This document shows positions 33,903-43,060 of a DNA stretch of 64,000 bases, piece by piece. This stretch comes from Saprospiraceae bacterium (GTDB taxonomy: Bacteria > Bacteroidota > Bacteroidia > Chitinophagales > Saprospiraceae). The first letter of the stretch is position 1; the number at the start of each line of letters is the position of its first letter. Position numbers and translations under genes: made by a program. Location: positions 114,891-178,890 of the forward strand of contig JAIPBL010000003.1 of assembly GCA_021739645.1 (NCBI GenBank), given 5' to 3'. Under the pieces are notes generated by a model that was not told the DNA's origin, made no database searches, and worked only from the letters and a program-made list of their open reading frames with translations.

Positions 33903-34060
33903 GTCTAATTTTAGTATAAAGTATTGAAAAAATGCTTTTTACACATTAAAGCAGTTTTGCCTTTCTGTATTTTGTTTATTGCCATGTTTTTATTAAAGTT
34001 GGCAATTGAAAATTTTAGCATAGTTCTTGCCTATCAGAAGAAATTAAAATTGCACGAGCT

Positions 34061-36133
34061 ATGTCGAACCTCTTACGAATTCTCCTGTTCGTGCCCCCCA
34101 TGTTTCTGTTTGCATTCCCTGCACTTGCACAATTAAGCGGAACAATCGAGCAAAGTCCTATTAACAGTTCCTATACTGTTTCTGTCATTCCTTCAGTTAC
34201 TTGGATGCCACCTTCGAGCATTACCAGCGGTGCTGGTATTACTTTGAGGGCCAGCACCGGTAAACTTCAACTGTCTAATTTTCAGGCAATTACTGGACAA
34301 TGGGCCTCTACGGGTGTTTTCATTGCTCCAAACGAAGCACCAGGATATGATTACTTCACCTTCGCACTTCTCCAACCAATCGCCAATGCTAATTATACTA
34401 ATGGTGTAAAGATGCCTTTGTTCTCATTTAAGAACACCTTGGGTTGTACGGCAATAGAAATCATTGATAACCTGACAGACCCATTGAATATTCAGAACAA
34501 TTCTATCAACATTGGTGTAGAGAACTACTTTAGTATAATAGGTGCTGGCAATGGAGTAAATGCATATTCGGGCAATTCTGCTCAAGATTTTGTCATTTGC
34601 CCACCACTTGCATTTTCCGCAACTCCCGCCATCAACCCGCTGCCTTGTCGTGGGGATGCTACCATTATTTCTGTTGTAGTTTCTGGCGGGAAGGAGCCTT
34701 ACACCGTTTCTTGGCTGAACCTGACGACGAATCAGTCAGATTCAGGTCAAATCTCTGCTTTTGAGGGCAGTTTCGATTTCTCTCCGATGGAAGCTGGAAA
34801 CTATGTATTTACCGTTGTTGATGCCTTGGACAGCATGAGTGTATCCAGTATGCAACTAACGCAACCGACTAAAGCGCTCCATATTGAAATGCTAGGTTTA
34901 GATGTGCCTTGTGAGGGAAACATGGACGGAGAGGCACAAGTGAAGAAAGCAACAGGTGGCACTGTTTCTGGCAGTTACCATTATAATTGGGAGGGTTACC
35001 CAACAGAGACTGACTCTATCTTGAACGCTGTAACCAACGGGATTTACAATGTCACGGTGACAGATGACAATGGATGTTCGGTTACCGGCTCTGCAACGGT
35101 GAGTGCTGCTGGCTACATGATTTTTTCCCAAACTATTGTGAAAAATGTTTTGTGCAATGGCGCTGAAAATGGCTTGATAGACCTTTATCCGGTAAGCCCA
35201 TCTGGCGGCCAAACCTTTAACTATAATTGGTCGGCAAATGCAAATACAGGTAATTATTCTGCAGCATACAACCTGAGTCCGGGAACATACTCGGTTACGG
35301 TATCAGATGTAATTTTTGGCTGTTCAGCCTCCGTAACTTATAACGTATCAGAACCACAAGCAATTGAAGTGGATTATCGGCTAACAGAACCTAAGTGTTT
35401 TGGAGAAAAGGGCCTACTGGAAATTATTGGCATCTCAAATGCCCAGGGAGCATGGTCTGCCAGTATCATCGGAGGGGAAAGCGTGGAGGATGGTGACAAG
35501 TTTTTATTGGAACCAGGCCAGCCTATGCGCCTTATGGTAGTAGATGCCAAAGGTTGTAGCACGTCTGAAGATTTTATCGTGGCGGCTCGACAAGAATTGT
35601 ATCTGGAACTTGGAGAAAGTTATGACATCAAATACGGTGAAGAAATTCATTTCGATGCTGTTTATTTCCCATTTACCAATGTAAGTTTTGAATGGACGCC
35701 TATCACTGACTTGAGCTGTACAGATTGCCCTGACCCTAAAGTAAATCCAACCGAAACCAATACCTACCGACTGCAAATGACTGACACCGCTGGCTGTTCC
35801 ATAGATGATTTCATCAATGTCGCAGTTCGCAAATCGAGAGATATTTTTATTCCAAACTCCTTCAGCCCAAACCAAGATGGCATAAACGATTCCTTCTATC
35901 CATACGGTGGCTTTGAAATCGTAGCCATTCACTCCATGCAAGTTTTCGATAGATGGGGTGGCAAAATGTTCGAAGCAAAAGAAGAATTCTCGCCAAACGA
36001 CCCGGATGCCGGGTGGAGCGGCTTCGCAAAAAACAAGCCCGCAGACCCGGGTACCTACCTGTACACTATGAACGTTGAATTCATTGATGGCGAAATAATT
36101 ATGTTCACAGGTGAAGTGAACCTGATAAAATAA
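34061..36133 (+). CDS. Secreted SprB-repeat adhesin with T9SS type B (gliding) tail
   Basis: 690 residues. Signal peptide about 1-24 (ALAQ). Residues about 25-178 form a module of unknown family (YTVSVIPSVTWMPPSSITSGAGITLR...EAPGYDYFTFAL...NGVKMPLFSFKNTLGC...DPLNIQNNSINIG...GAGNGVNAYSGN) which also occurs three times in the next gene. Then come SprB-like repeats (ATIISVVVSGGKEPYTVSWLN..., GNMDGEAQVKKATGG..., AENGLIDLYPVSPSGG...) each with paired Cys. The end (IFIPNSFSPNQDGINDSFYPYG...FDRWGGKMFEA...GWSGFAKNKPADPGTYLYTMNV) is the gliding-motility type B sorting domain of the type IX system. Likely a surface adhesin or gliding filament protein. Confidence 0.9.
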   Translation: MSNLLRILLFVPPMFLFAFPALAQLSGTIEQSPINSSYTVSVIPSVTWMPPSSITSGAGITLRASTGKLQLSNFQAITGQWASTGVFIAPNEAPGYDYFTFALLQPIANANYTNGVKMPLFSFKNTLGCTAIEIIDNLTDPLNIQNNSINIGVENYFSIIGAGNGVNAYSGNSAQDFVICPPLAFSATPAINPLPCRGDATIISVVVSGGKEPYTVSWLNLTTNQSDSGQISAFEGSFDFSPMEAGNYVFTVVDALDSMSVSSMQLTQPTKALHIEMLGLDVPCEGNMDGEAQVKKATGGTVSGSYHYNWEGYPTETDSILNAVTNGIYNVTVTDDNGCSVTGSATVSAAGYMIFSQTIVKNVLCNGAENGLIDLYPVSPSGGQTFNYNWSANANTGNYSAAYNLSPGTYSVTVSDVIFGCSASVTYNVSEPQAIEVDYRLTEPKCFGEKGLLEIIGISNAQGAWSASIIGGESVEDGDKFLLEPGQPMRLMVVDAKGCSTSEDFIVAARQELYLELGESYDIKYGEEIHFDAVYFPFTNVSFEWTPITDLSCTDCPDPKVNPTETNTYRLQMTDTAGCSIDDFINVAVRKSRDIFIPNSFSPNQDGINDSFYPYGGFEIVAIHSMQVFDRWGGKMFEAKEEFSPNDPDAGWSGFAKNKPADPGTYLYTMNVEFIDGEIIMFTGEVNLIK

Positions 36134-36222
36134 TTTTTCAATGAAGCATTCTCTAGTATTGGTGCAATGAAGTGGCCTTTAAATCAAACTTCTTGGCATT
36201 AATCCACAGCGATTTCAAAGGC

Positions 36223-36244
36223 GGCCAAGTTTGGCCTTGTTTTT
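36223..36244 (+). terminator. Possible terminator after the first adhesin gene
   Basis: GGCCAA (36223-36228) pairs with TTGGCC (36231-36236) in a short hairpin followed by TTGTTTTT. Modest. Confidence 0.4.
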
Positions 36245-36417
36245 GGAAAACCTCTAGTAATCAACGTTTTATCAAAAATTCCCCCGGTTTATTCTCCCCC
36301 CTATGACTGGTCGTGGTTTCGCTGGATGATGGCGTCTTGTCTGTTAATCTTACTTGACATTGCTGTTTTCATTGTTCAGTGCAAACTGTTTTTCGTGAAG
36401 CTAATCACTCATTTATC

Positions 36418-38922
36418 ATGAAACCTCAGCTTACACTTGTAGCATTATTCCTCTTATTTGGTTCACTTACCGCCCAAGTCAGGTACAAGGTCAAACTCCT
36501 TTCCGACAACGAGACGTACCAAGTGAATTTCAAACCTGAGACCAACTGGTCGAACCCACTCAGCACGACAACCGCAGGTCAGGTGACTATGCGGGTGCCT
36601 GTCGGTGGTTTTGCTCCCGGCGCCATCACCAATATTAAAGGTGTTTGGAAACTCATAAACACGGTACCTTCGCCGTCTGAAGCTCCCGGATTTGTCTATT
36701 ATATTTATGGCTTGGACGCGCCAATTTCAGGTAGCCAGATTACCTACACCAACGGCGTCGAAATACCAATGTTTAGTTACAAAAACGTTGGTGCTTGCAC
36801 TGGGCCGGTGGAAATCATTAGCAACATAACCGACCCGTTCTTGGAGCCAAATTCCCAGAATCTTGGCATCAAAAACTACCTCACCGTTTTGGGTGCAGGT
36901 CAAGGAGTTAATGCCTATATTGGAAATTACACATCTTTCGATGCAGACTGTACGCCTATTAGCAACTGTGGTGTTGAGATTTATGACGTGGCACTGGTTT
37001 CACCCAGCGCATGCGGTGTTGCTGATGGTAGCATCACAATTGATGCCGTTCAAGTCGATGGCATACCGATGCAATACACCATCACTTATGGAACACCCGG
37101 TGTTGTTTGGCAAAACACACCAGTTTTTTCTAACCTAGCTGCAGGAAATACTTTTTATGTAGCGGTTAGGGATGTGATTGGAAATTGCCTTGTGGAAGCA
37201 GGCGAATTTGAGCTAAACGGCCCACTTGCCGCTATCGTTCAAGGTGTTATTTTGAACCACCCTGACTGCGGCGGCACAAATGGAAGCATTACCATCAATG
37301 CGATTAGTGCCAATGGCGGCACCCTGCAATATGCGATGGATTCAAACGGCCCTTGGCAAGCGTCCAGCACTTTCACGGGTCTTGCCGAAGGCACCTATAC
37401 ATTCTATGTTCGTGACATCACAAACAACTGTCAAAATCCAGCAGGTACCTACACGCTGGTTGGCTGTGTGCCCCCGAGCTGTATTTTGACCTACGATATG
37501 AACGACCTCGGCAATGGAAAATACGAGGTTACTATGTTGACTGATACTACTTGGAATGCTCCGCTCAATACGACTTCCAATCTGCAGGTTACGATAAAAG
37601 TGCCTACCGGTGGTTTCCAAGCAGCCAATGTAGTTGACGAAACACCCGGCGTCGATTTTGACATCAGCGAAGTTATCATTGCGCCCATTGAAGACCCTGC
37701 GCACGACTACATCACTTTCAGCCTGCAAAGCCCAACTCAAAGCATACCTTATGCTGACGGTGGTACGGTACACCTTTTTACCTTTGATAATACGGGCGCT
37801 TGCACGGGAGACAGCATACGTTTCATGCTTGATGATGACCCGTTTATGCAGCCAAACAGCCAGAACAGTACAGCCGGACAATACATATCCGTGCTTGGAT
37901 ATGGCTCCGCTGATGCGCCGATTTGCCTTGCAAAAAGTGCAGTTATTTGCGATTTCTTGCCACCTCCTCCGCCAACTTGTTTGATTACTTATGAATTGGA
38001 GGAGTTGCCCGGCGATATCATTCAAGTTTCTATCATCTCTGATACTACCTGGAACGCTCCATTCAATGCAACAAGTAGTGTTCAGGTGGTTGTAAAAGTA
38101 CCAACTGGAGGCTTTGTAGTCGGTAGTTTGACCGACCTTGAGGGTACTTGGGAAGTAGGCAGCATTGACGTAGCGCCTGTGGAAGAGCCGAACAGCGACT
38201 ACATTTCTTTCCAGCTTTCTAACCCGACAAATTTAAATGTTTACCAACAAGGTGTAAAAACACCTATTTTCTCATTTAAAAATGATGGCCCTTGCCAAGG
38301 CGGATTGGTGTACTTAATGCCGAATGACGACCCCTTCCTGCCGCCAAACAGCTTGAACTCAAACGTTAGCCAGTACATTGCTCCACTGGGTGGACAAGGC
38401 GAGGACATCGTTGTTTGCCTCTCCAACCTGCCTGCTGATGACTGCTTGAACGACCCCTGTTCTGGCCTCCAACCTAATTTTGGGCCATTGGAAGCCTGTG
38501 AGGGTGCTGCTTTTACTTTTCAAGATTCAACAATTACTACTGAAACCATAATTTCCTGGAGTTGGGATTTTGGAGACAACAGTGCTGTTTCCACCAGCCA
38601 ATCTCCTTCTCACACGTATTCTTCCTCCGGGAATTTTGAGGTTTCATTGACGGTGACGACCCAGGATAGTTGCTCTGCAACTTACATGGATTTCGTCACC
38701 GTTTTTCCATCTCCTGGCGATGCTCCGGTCAGTGATTACAATATTTGTGATGGCTTGGCGGTAACGCTGGAAACACCAAGCAATATTACCTCGGCAGTTT
38801 GGAGCCCAACCACTGGGCTTGATACCACCGACCCTTTCAATCCAATAGCAAGCCCAACCGCCACTACAACTTATACCTTGACTGCTACCAACAGCTACGG
38901 ATGTGAAATACTAGCCAGGTGA
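36418..38922 (+). CDS. Giant secreted adhesin, N-terminal part (frameshifted at about 38,907)
   Basis: From ATG 36418 (signal peptide MKPQLTLVALFLLFGSLTAQ); 834 codons to a stop at 38,922. It has three copies of the about 150-residue module shared with the previous gene, at residues 21-178, 356-504 and 521-669. Motifs recurring in each are TNW-P-type or DTTWNAP, VPVGGF, PxxDYI-F-L, KNxGxCxG and DPFxxPNSxNxxxxxYLTVLG. Between copies 1 and 2 are SprB-like repeats; after copy 3 is a PKD domain (about 690-775). The frame breaks inside an Ig-like/PKD-like end; adding one A near 38,906-38,908 gives TNSYGCENTSQVTVNVV and joins to the next frame. So this and 38919-42944 are one gene, either broken in this strain or split by a sequencing error. 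Confidence 0.9.
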   Translation: MKPQLTLVALFLLFGSLTAQVRYKVKLLSDNETYQVNFKPETNWSNPLSTTTAGQVTMRVPVGGFAPGAITNIKGVWKLINTVPSPSEAPGFVYYIYGLDAPISGSQITYTNGVEIPMFSYKNVGACTGPVEIISNITDPFLEPNSQNLGIKNYLTVLGAGQGVNAYIGNYTSFDADCTPISNCGVEIYDVALVSPSACGVADGSITIDAVQVDGIPMQYTITYGTPGVVWQNTPVFSNLAAGNTFYVAVRDVIGNCLVEAGEFELNGPLAAIVQGVILNHPDCGGTNGSITINAISANGGTLQYAMDSNGPWQASSTFTGLAEGTYTFYVRDITNNCQNPAGTYTLVGCVPPSCILTYDMNDLGNGKYEVTMLTDTTWNAPLNTTSNLQVTIKVPTGGFQAANVVDETPGVDFDISEVIIAPIEDPAHDYITFSLQSPTQSIPYADGGTVHLFTFDNTGACTGDSIRFMLDDDPFMQPNSQNSTAGQYISVLGYGSADAPICLAKSAVICDFLPPPPPTCLITYELEELPGDIIQVSIISDTTWNAPFNATSSVQVVVKVPTGGFVVGSLTDLEGTWEVGSIDVAPVEEPNSDYISFQLSNPTNLNVYQQGVKTPIFSFKNDGPCQGGLVYLMPNDDPFLPPNSLNSNVSQYIAPLGGQGEDIVVCLSNLPADDCLNDPCSGLQPNFGPLEACEGAAFTFQDSTITTETIISWSWDFGDNSAVSTSQSPSHTYSSSGNFEVSLTVTTQDSCSATYMDFVTVFPSPGDAPVSDYNICDGLAVTLETPSNITSAVWSPTTGLDTTDPFNPIASPTATTTYTLTATNSYGCEILAR

Positions 38923-41900
38923 CCGTGAACGTAGTCAACAAACCAGTTCTGGACAGCGTAACAGTTTTACCGATTTCTGATTGTAACAAATCAGATGCAA
39001 GCATACAAATTAGTGCAGTTGGTGTGAACAACATAGAGTATGGATTGGACGACGGCAGCGGCAGCATCACTTGGCAGACCGGTGACACTTTCGCCGACTT
39101 AATGGCTGGCACTTACCTTGTTTATGTTAGAAATGCGGATGGCTCCTGCCCGGCAGCCTACAACAACAATCCAATCGTGATTAATTCGCCAATTGCGCCA
39201 GCTATAACCAACGTGGCTTCAACGCCACCAAACAATTGCAACAACGACGGTACCATCACCATCACTGCCACAGGTGGCATGCCGCCTTTGCAGTACAGCA
39301 TAGGTGGTGCATCCCAAGCCAGCAACGTTTTTAACGGACTTGGAGCCGGTTCTTACAATATAGTTGTGACTAATGTGGATGGCTCTTGCGGTACAGCGGA
39401 TGGCCCAATTGTTTTCACTCAACCTACGCCGCCAACGATTGTGACACCTATTGCCAACCAGAATATTTGCGTTGGTTCTAGTGTCAACATTTCCGTCCAA
39501 CTCAGCACTACAATTAACACTTATGCCATCACAGGCACAGGCGTTCATTCCGGCGAAGTGGTCAACGGCAACACTCTGACCTTCGTTGCTAGCGCAAACG
39601 CTGTCGGTGGTTCTACCTACAATGTTGTACTCAGCGAAGCGAATGGTTGCTCCGCATCATCATCGTTTACATTGACGGGCGTTGCTGCTCCGGTGGCGAC
39701 TTTTACCGTGTCACCAGTCATTTGTACCAACGGCGATGTGGTGTTGCACAACAGCTCAACCAACCCTAACGCATGGCTGACATGGTCGTTGGCTGGTGGC
39801 CAAGTAGTTAGTGCCAGCACTCAGAACAGTACCTCACCGGACAGTTCAACAATGGTGGTTAAATGGGCGACTGCGGGTACGAAGTCCATCACGTTGTCCG
39901 TGAACAACGGCGGGTGCATCGTTACTTCTTCCCAGACAATTACTGTCGCTGACTTTAACCCTGGAGCTACGCTTGCTGTAACGGACGCCACATGTGGCCT
40001 TGCGAATGGAGCAATTGACATAAGCGTTTCAGGCACCGGATATACTTATTCTTGGAGCAATGGAAATACAAGTGATGATATTGGGGGCATTTCTGCAGGA
40101 GCTTATACCGTAACCATTACAGAACCAACCTCACAGTGCAAATCGACAGCTTCTGCCACAATAGGAGGTTCGCCAGCCATTGACATCAGCAACGTCCAAA
40201 TCGTCCCAGCTACCCAATGTGCGGGGGCCAATGGCGACGGTAGCGTGACTGTTTCAGTAAGTGGCGGAACTGGGCCATTTACCTATTCGCTATCTGGCAT
40301 TACGCCAGTGAGCAGCCCGCTTGCTTCCATTACTTTCAGCAACCTACCCGCACTCAGCTATACCCTGACGGTTAGCGATTCAAAAGGATGTACAGACGTT
40401 CAAACCGTTGTAGTTACCAGCGTGAGCAGCCAGTTGAGTGTTGCCGTGACAACCGTGGATGCAGGATGCACCACCGACGATGGAAGTGTTTCGGCTACCG
40501 TGACTGGAGGCTCCGGCGCTTATACCTACAGCCTTTATGAAAATAACATCCCATCAGGCTCAAACATCCCTGTCACAGGTTCCACAGTTGCTTTGAACGG
40601 ACTTGCACCAGGTTCTTACCTGATCATTTTCGAAGATGTGAATGGCTGTATTTCAGCCGGTTCGGGTACTGTACTTCGCAAGGCAGGAACATTCCCAGCA
40701 ACTTCGACCCTAACGGATGCTGCCTGTGGCTCTAGCAATGGCGCTATCCAATTGAGCAACATCCCTAATGGTGCTTCCTTCGATTGGAGTGTTGGCGGCA
40801 ACGCCAATCCGCTCACTAACCTGGTGGCTGGCGTTTACAGCGCTACAATTACAGAATCAAATGGCTGTATGTCCTCTTCCACTTTTGTTGTGAATACAAC
40901 GGGTGGCCAAGATGTGACAATTGATAGCATTACTGGTTCAACTTGCAACCTTGCCAACGGCTCGATTACTTTCACCGTAACTGGTGGCGGCCAGTTTAGC
41001 TACAAAGTACTGGGCTCCAATTTGCCGTCTGGGTTTGGAACACCAGATAATTCGACATTGATAAACAATGTACCAAAAGGCGCCTATGTCCTTGAAATCA
41101 CCGACTTGTTGCAGCCAAGCTGCCAGGTTTACGAAGTAGTTGTGGTTTCAGGCAGTGATGCATTCCAAACCAACTCAACAGTGAAGTTGGCCACTGGCTG
41201 TGGCAACCATAATGGCGAAATTTGCATAGAAATATCTGGTGGGCAGATGCCGTACACCGTTGTAGCATCGGATGGGGTCATCGAACCCGGCAACACGCCA
41301 AATAAATTCTGCATCAAAGGTCTTTACGAAGGCTTGGTTGAAGTAACGGTTACAGGGGCAGGCGGCTGTCAGAAAATTTTCACACAGGATATGGGGCAGT
41401 TTGATGAGCCAAACATCACGGTGGACAGTGTGCAAATCATTGACCCAACTTGCCCGGGCGATTCAGGCTCCATTCTTTCCTTGTCTGGATCTAGCTACGA
41501 TATTTTTAACGCTAGCAACTCGTACATGGGATTCACTCCCTGGACGGCAGCAATGGCAGGCACTTACAAGTTGGTGTTGTCACAGAACGGCTGTGTAGAT
41601 TCGCTCTCCGTTACCGTGACTGGCCCAGCTGATTGGGCGATAGTCCCAACCATTGTGGCTGAAAGCTGCAATACTTTGGGCGCTGTTTCCCTCGACATCA
41701 CTGGTGGTACTGCACCAATTTCAGTTCTTTGGAGCAATGGTGATACCACCGCTGCCATCACAGGCCTGAATGCTGGAACCTACTCTGCTACCATCACCGA
41801 TGCCAACGGTTGTGAAACGATATCAACAAACGTAGTAGCTACTGATTGCCTGAACCCATGCGAGGGTGAGGATTTGTTCTACCTGGATGTTTACAGCCAG

Positions 41901-42944
41901 CAGTTGACGGCAGCACTGACGGAAATCTGTCTGCCTACCTACGAGACAAACCTTAGCAGCTACAACTTGACCTTAAACAGCGAGCCTTACGAGCGTTCGA
42001 TTGGCGATTGCGGAAGCGTCACCAATTTCTATGATGGCTTCGATGTGTTGCCGGTACTCGGTCCATACTCACTCGTAGAATGGACTTATGGCAGTGACAA
42101 GGAACTGAATTACCAATTCTTCGACCTTGAGGGCCTAGTGTCTCGAATGAATGAAAAAGATGTGGCTGGTAACTGGGTGATTGATGGCGGAACCATCTTC
42201 GGTGGTGACCAGGCAAAAGTTTACGGCAATATGAAAGTTAGGCATGTCGCCAGTGGGTTCTCGCTTGATTTGCCACCGAGTAAGTTGACCGTTCCTCATC
42301 CAACCATCCTGCTTGATAATCACAGCCAAGTGCAGGTTTTGATTTCAGAATCTCCGGATGGCTGTATGGACACCTTGTACATCAACCTGCTCCAACCTGA
42401 CCCACCTACAACGGACACGATTCAAGTAGAAGTGGCTGAAGGTGCTACGCAAACAGTTTGTATTCCTTATGGCGAACTGTATGGAACGCTGGAATTCTTG
42501 AGCAATGAGTGCATTTCATTTACCAACAATGCCCAAATCAATTCCACAACGGATAATTGTGTGGAGGTAGTTGGATTGGATCAAGGCATAGACGAGGCTT
42601 GCATTGTTATTTGCGATGACCTGGGCGTGTGTGACACCACCATCTTGTTGATCAATGTGATTGACGGTGGCACAGAACTAGAAGTTTTCACTGGGTTCAG
42701 TCCAAACGGCGACGGAGTCAACGATGTTTTCAAGATTAAGAACATTGATTTGTATCCGAACAATGACTTGAAAATATTCAACCGTTGGGGCAAGCAGGTT
42801 TACAACGTTAAAAGCTACCACAACAGTTGGGATGCCGAGTACCGCAGTGCAAAACTGCCTGATGGCTCTTATTTCTACATATTGAATGTTGAAGTGGATG
42901 GCGTGATGAAGGAGTTGAAAGGATTCGTAGAAGTGAGAAGATAG
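38919..42944 (+). CDS. Giant secreted adhesin, C-terminal part with T9SS type B tail
   Basis: 1341 codons from the shifted frame (the GTG at 38919 is merely the first possible start and has no signal peptide). It carries many SprB-like or Ig-like repeats (GTYLVYVRNADGSCPA; GAGSYNIVVTNVDGSC; SAGAYTVTITEPTSQC; GLAPGSYLIIFEDVNGC; NAGTYSATITDANGC), each with G-x-Y/T and paired Cys. Next is a region without obvious repeats (about residues 980-1150) and finally GFSPNGDGVNDVFKIKNIDLYPNNDLKIFNRWGKQVYNVK...YHNSWDAE...PDGSYFYIL, the T9SS gliding-motility C-terminal domain. It should be exported only if fused to the upstream part. Likely cell-surface adhesin of SprB type. With the preceding part it totals about 2,175 residues. 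Confidence 0.9.
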   Translation: MTVNVVNKPVLDSVTVLPISDCNKSDASIQISAVGVNNIEYGLDDGSGSITWQTGDTFADLMAGTYLVYVRNADGSCPAAYNNNPIVINSPIAPAITNVASTPPNNCNNDGTITITATGGMPPLQYSIGGASQASNVFNGLGAGSYNIVVTNVDGSCGTADGPIVFTQPTPPTIVTPIANQNICVGSSVNISVQLSTTINTYAITGTGVHSGEVVNGNTLTFVASANAVGGSTYNVVLSEANGCSASSSFTLTGVAAPVATFTVSPVICTNGDVVLHNSSTNPNAWLTWSLAGGQVVSASTQNSTSPDSSTMVVKWATAGTKSITLSVNNGGCIVTSSQTITVADFNPGATLAVTDATCGLANGAIDISVSGTGYTYSWSNGNTSDDIGGISAGAYTVTITEPTSQCKSTASATIGGSPAIDISNVQIVPATQCAGANGDGSVTVSVSGGTGPFTYSLSGITPVSSPLASITFSNLPALSYTLTVSDSKGCTDVQTVVVTSVSSQLSVAVTTVDAGCTTDDGSVSATVTGGSGAYTYSLYENNIPSGSNIPVTGSTVALNGLAPGSYLIIFEDVNGCISAGSGTVLRKAGTFPATSTLTDAACGSSNGAIQLSNIPNGASFDWSVGGNANPLTNLVAGVYSATITESNGCMSSSTFVVNTTGGQDVTIDSITGSTCNLANGSITFTVTGGGQFSYKVLGSNLPSGFGTPDNSTLINNVPKGAYVLEITDLLQPSCQVYEVVVVSGSDAFQTNSTVKLATGCGNHNGEICIEISGGQMPYTVVASDGVIEPGNTPNKFCIKGLYEGLVEVTVTGAGGCQKIFTQDMGQFDEPNITVDSVQIIDPTCPGDSGSILSLSGSSYDIFNASNSYMGFTPWTAAMAGTYKLVLSQNGCVDSLSVTVTGPADWAIVPTIVAESCNTLGAVSLDITGGTAPISVLWSNGDTTAAITGLNAGTYSATITDANGCETISTNVVATDCLNPCEGEDLFYLDVYSQQLTAALTEICLPTYETNLSSYNLTLNSEPYERSIGDCGSVTNFYDGFDVLPVLGPYSLVEWTYGSDKELNYQFFDLEGLVSRMNEKDVAGNWVIDGGTIFGGDQAKVYGNMKVRHVASGFSLDLPPSKLTVPHPTILLDNHSQVQVLISESPDGCMDTLYINLLQPDPPTTDTIQVEVAEGATQTVCIPYGELYGTLEFLSNECISFTNNAQINSTTDNCVEVVGLDQGIDEACIVICDDLGVCDTTILLINVIDGGTELEVFTGFSPNGDGVNDVFKIKNIDLYPNNDLKIFNRWGKQVYNVKSYHNSWDAEYRSAKLPDGSYFYILNVEVDGVMKELKGFVEVRR

Positions 42945-42995
42945 ACGACTCAAAAATATCCAAACAAGTATTTAATTTCTACACACTTAAAAAAC

Positions 42996-43034
42996 AGGGC
43001 TGCAAGCGGAAACGCTTGCAGCCCTTGTTTTTTT
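42996..43034. terminator. Bidirectional terminator between adhesin and barrel genes
   Basis: 13-bp perfect stem 42996-43008 with 43013-43025 and a GAAA loop; A-run on the left, T-run on the right. It serves the plus-strand adhesin gene and the minus-strand barrel gene that converge here. Confidence 0.92.
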
Positions 43035-43060
43035 GAACAGAAAAGCCCGTCCAATATTTC

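Noticed and set aside
33924..34136. 70-codon plus-strand frame with a hydrophobic start
   Set aside because: Overlaps the signal-peptide start of the adhesin in another frame; its tail is an out-of-frame reading of that gene.
38906..38922. Programmed ribosomal frameshift in the adhesin
   Set aside because: No slippery heptamer or downstream pseudoknot seen; an A-run indel explains the join to the conserved domain ending more simply.
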